From Cyclostephanos tholiformis (Eukaryota; Bacillariophyta; Thalassiosirophyceae; Thalassiosirales; Thalassiosiraceae): DNA of 16,187 bases. Positions 16,133 to 16,187 of this stretch are shown here, piece by piece. Each line of letters starts with the position of its first letter. The stretch's first letter is position 1. Under the pieces are notes generated by a model that saw only the letters and a program-made list of their open reading frames with translations, did no database searches and was not told the origin of the DNA. The stretch is from contig JALLPB010000409.1 of NCBI GenBank assembly GCA_036939975.1, positions 1-16,187 on the forward strand. Reading direction: 5' to 3'. Made by a program: the position numbers and the translations under genes.

Positions 16133-16187
16133 CTGTACCAGCTAATATCGAATATCCGTATATTCGAATTTACGTATTTGGGTACTC
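16133..16187 (-). repeat. Outer inverted repeat, right copy (truncated by window edge)
   Basis: 16133-16165 is the exact reverse complement of 3470-3502, and the following 20 bases match outward to about 3453 with several mismatches. It contains CAGCTAATATCGAATATCC. The rest of the right terminal array must lie outside the window. Confidence 0.85.

Larger units (their letters stand above)
3050..16187. mobile_element. Large outer mobile unit with AT-palindromic ends (right end cut by window)
   Basis: The left end is the AATATCGAATAT array at 3050-3502. The right end is an inverted copy of the inner part of that array, starting at 16133 and still running at the last base. Between them the sequence is AT-rich, CpG-poor and full of dead coding frames, in sharp contrast to the CpG-rich host sequence to the left. 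The pogo-like element at 6855-14290 sits inside it, so the unit itself contributes roughly 5.7 kb within the window. I do not recognise its class. The decayed frames it carries are on both strands. A segmental duplication bounded by palindromic repeats is an alternative to a transposon. Confidence 0.6.

Noticed and set aside
14291..16187. Copia or LINE reverse transcriptase in the right part of the outer unit
   Set aside because: I searched the decayed frames by eye for YxDD, integrase HHCC and RNase H motifs and found none convincing.
1..16187. tRNA or rRNA genes
   Set aside because: No cloverleaf with A and B boxes and no rRNA-like conserved stretch was recognised on either strand by eye.

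Overview
ORGANISM. The window looks like nuclear DNA of a eukaryotic microalga, most likely a centric diatom. The grounds are the Pro-Thr-rich linkers joined to secreted-protease and peptidoglycan-binding-like domains, GT-AG-type introns, and pogo-like and MULE transposases of the type I associate with Thalassiosirales. The assignment rests on recall of families, not on a search.

LAYOUT. (a) 1-3050 is GC-rich, CpG-rich host sequence. It holds a secreted M43 (pappalysin-like) metalloprotease on + (501-1943), a frame-broken continuation with a Pro-Thr linker (to 2346), and a frame-broken Pro-Thr linker plus peptidoglycan-binding-like domain on - (2520-3049). (b) 3050-3502 is an AT-rich array of short palindromes built on AATATCGAATAT. 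Its inner end is a 33-bp perfect inverted copy of 16133-16165, so 3050 to the right window edge behaves as one large mobile unit whose right terminus is cut by the window. (c) 3503-6854 and 14291-16132 are the interior of that outer unit: AT-rich, almost free of CpG, with decayed unrecognised coding frames. (d) 6855-14290 is a pogo-like TA-target DNA transposon (28-bp terminal inverted repeats, one mismatch) inserted in the outer unit. It has a small Cys/His-rich gene on + (7126-7593) and a DDE_1 transposase on - (12859-14058), facing each other tail to tail. (e) 7598-12830 is a MULE with about 51-53-bp terminal inverted repeats and a perfect 9-bp target duplication (ATTAAATTA). It sits in the short gap between the two pogo genes. 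It carries a MULE transposase with a SWIM-type finger and a basic tail (-), a decayed coiled-coil frame (-) and a small RanBP2-type zinc-finger frame (+), flanked by inverted clusters of an AGCAGCACAAAA-type motif.

HOW IT FITS TOGETHER. The order of events reads directly from the nesting: outer AT-palindrome unit, then pogo-like element, then MULE. All three are dead. Most lesions I can read are C-to-T or G-to-A changes (CGA to TGA, CAG to TAG, catalytic Asp to Asn, catalytic Glu to Lys, zinc Cys to Tyr). Together with the near absence of CpG this suggests decay driven by methylation and deamination. The two host pseudogenes left of the unit are broken by frameshifts instead. Nothing in the window looks like an intact, functioning multi-gene system. 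The noteworthy content is the three-level nest and the unfamiliar outer element.
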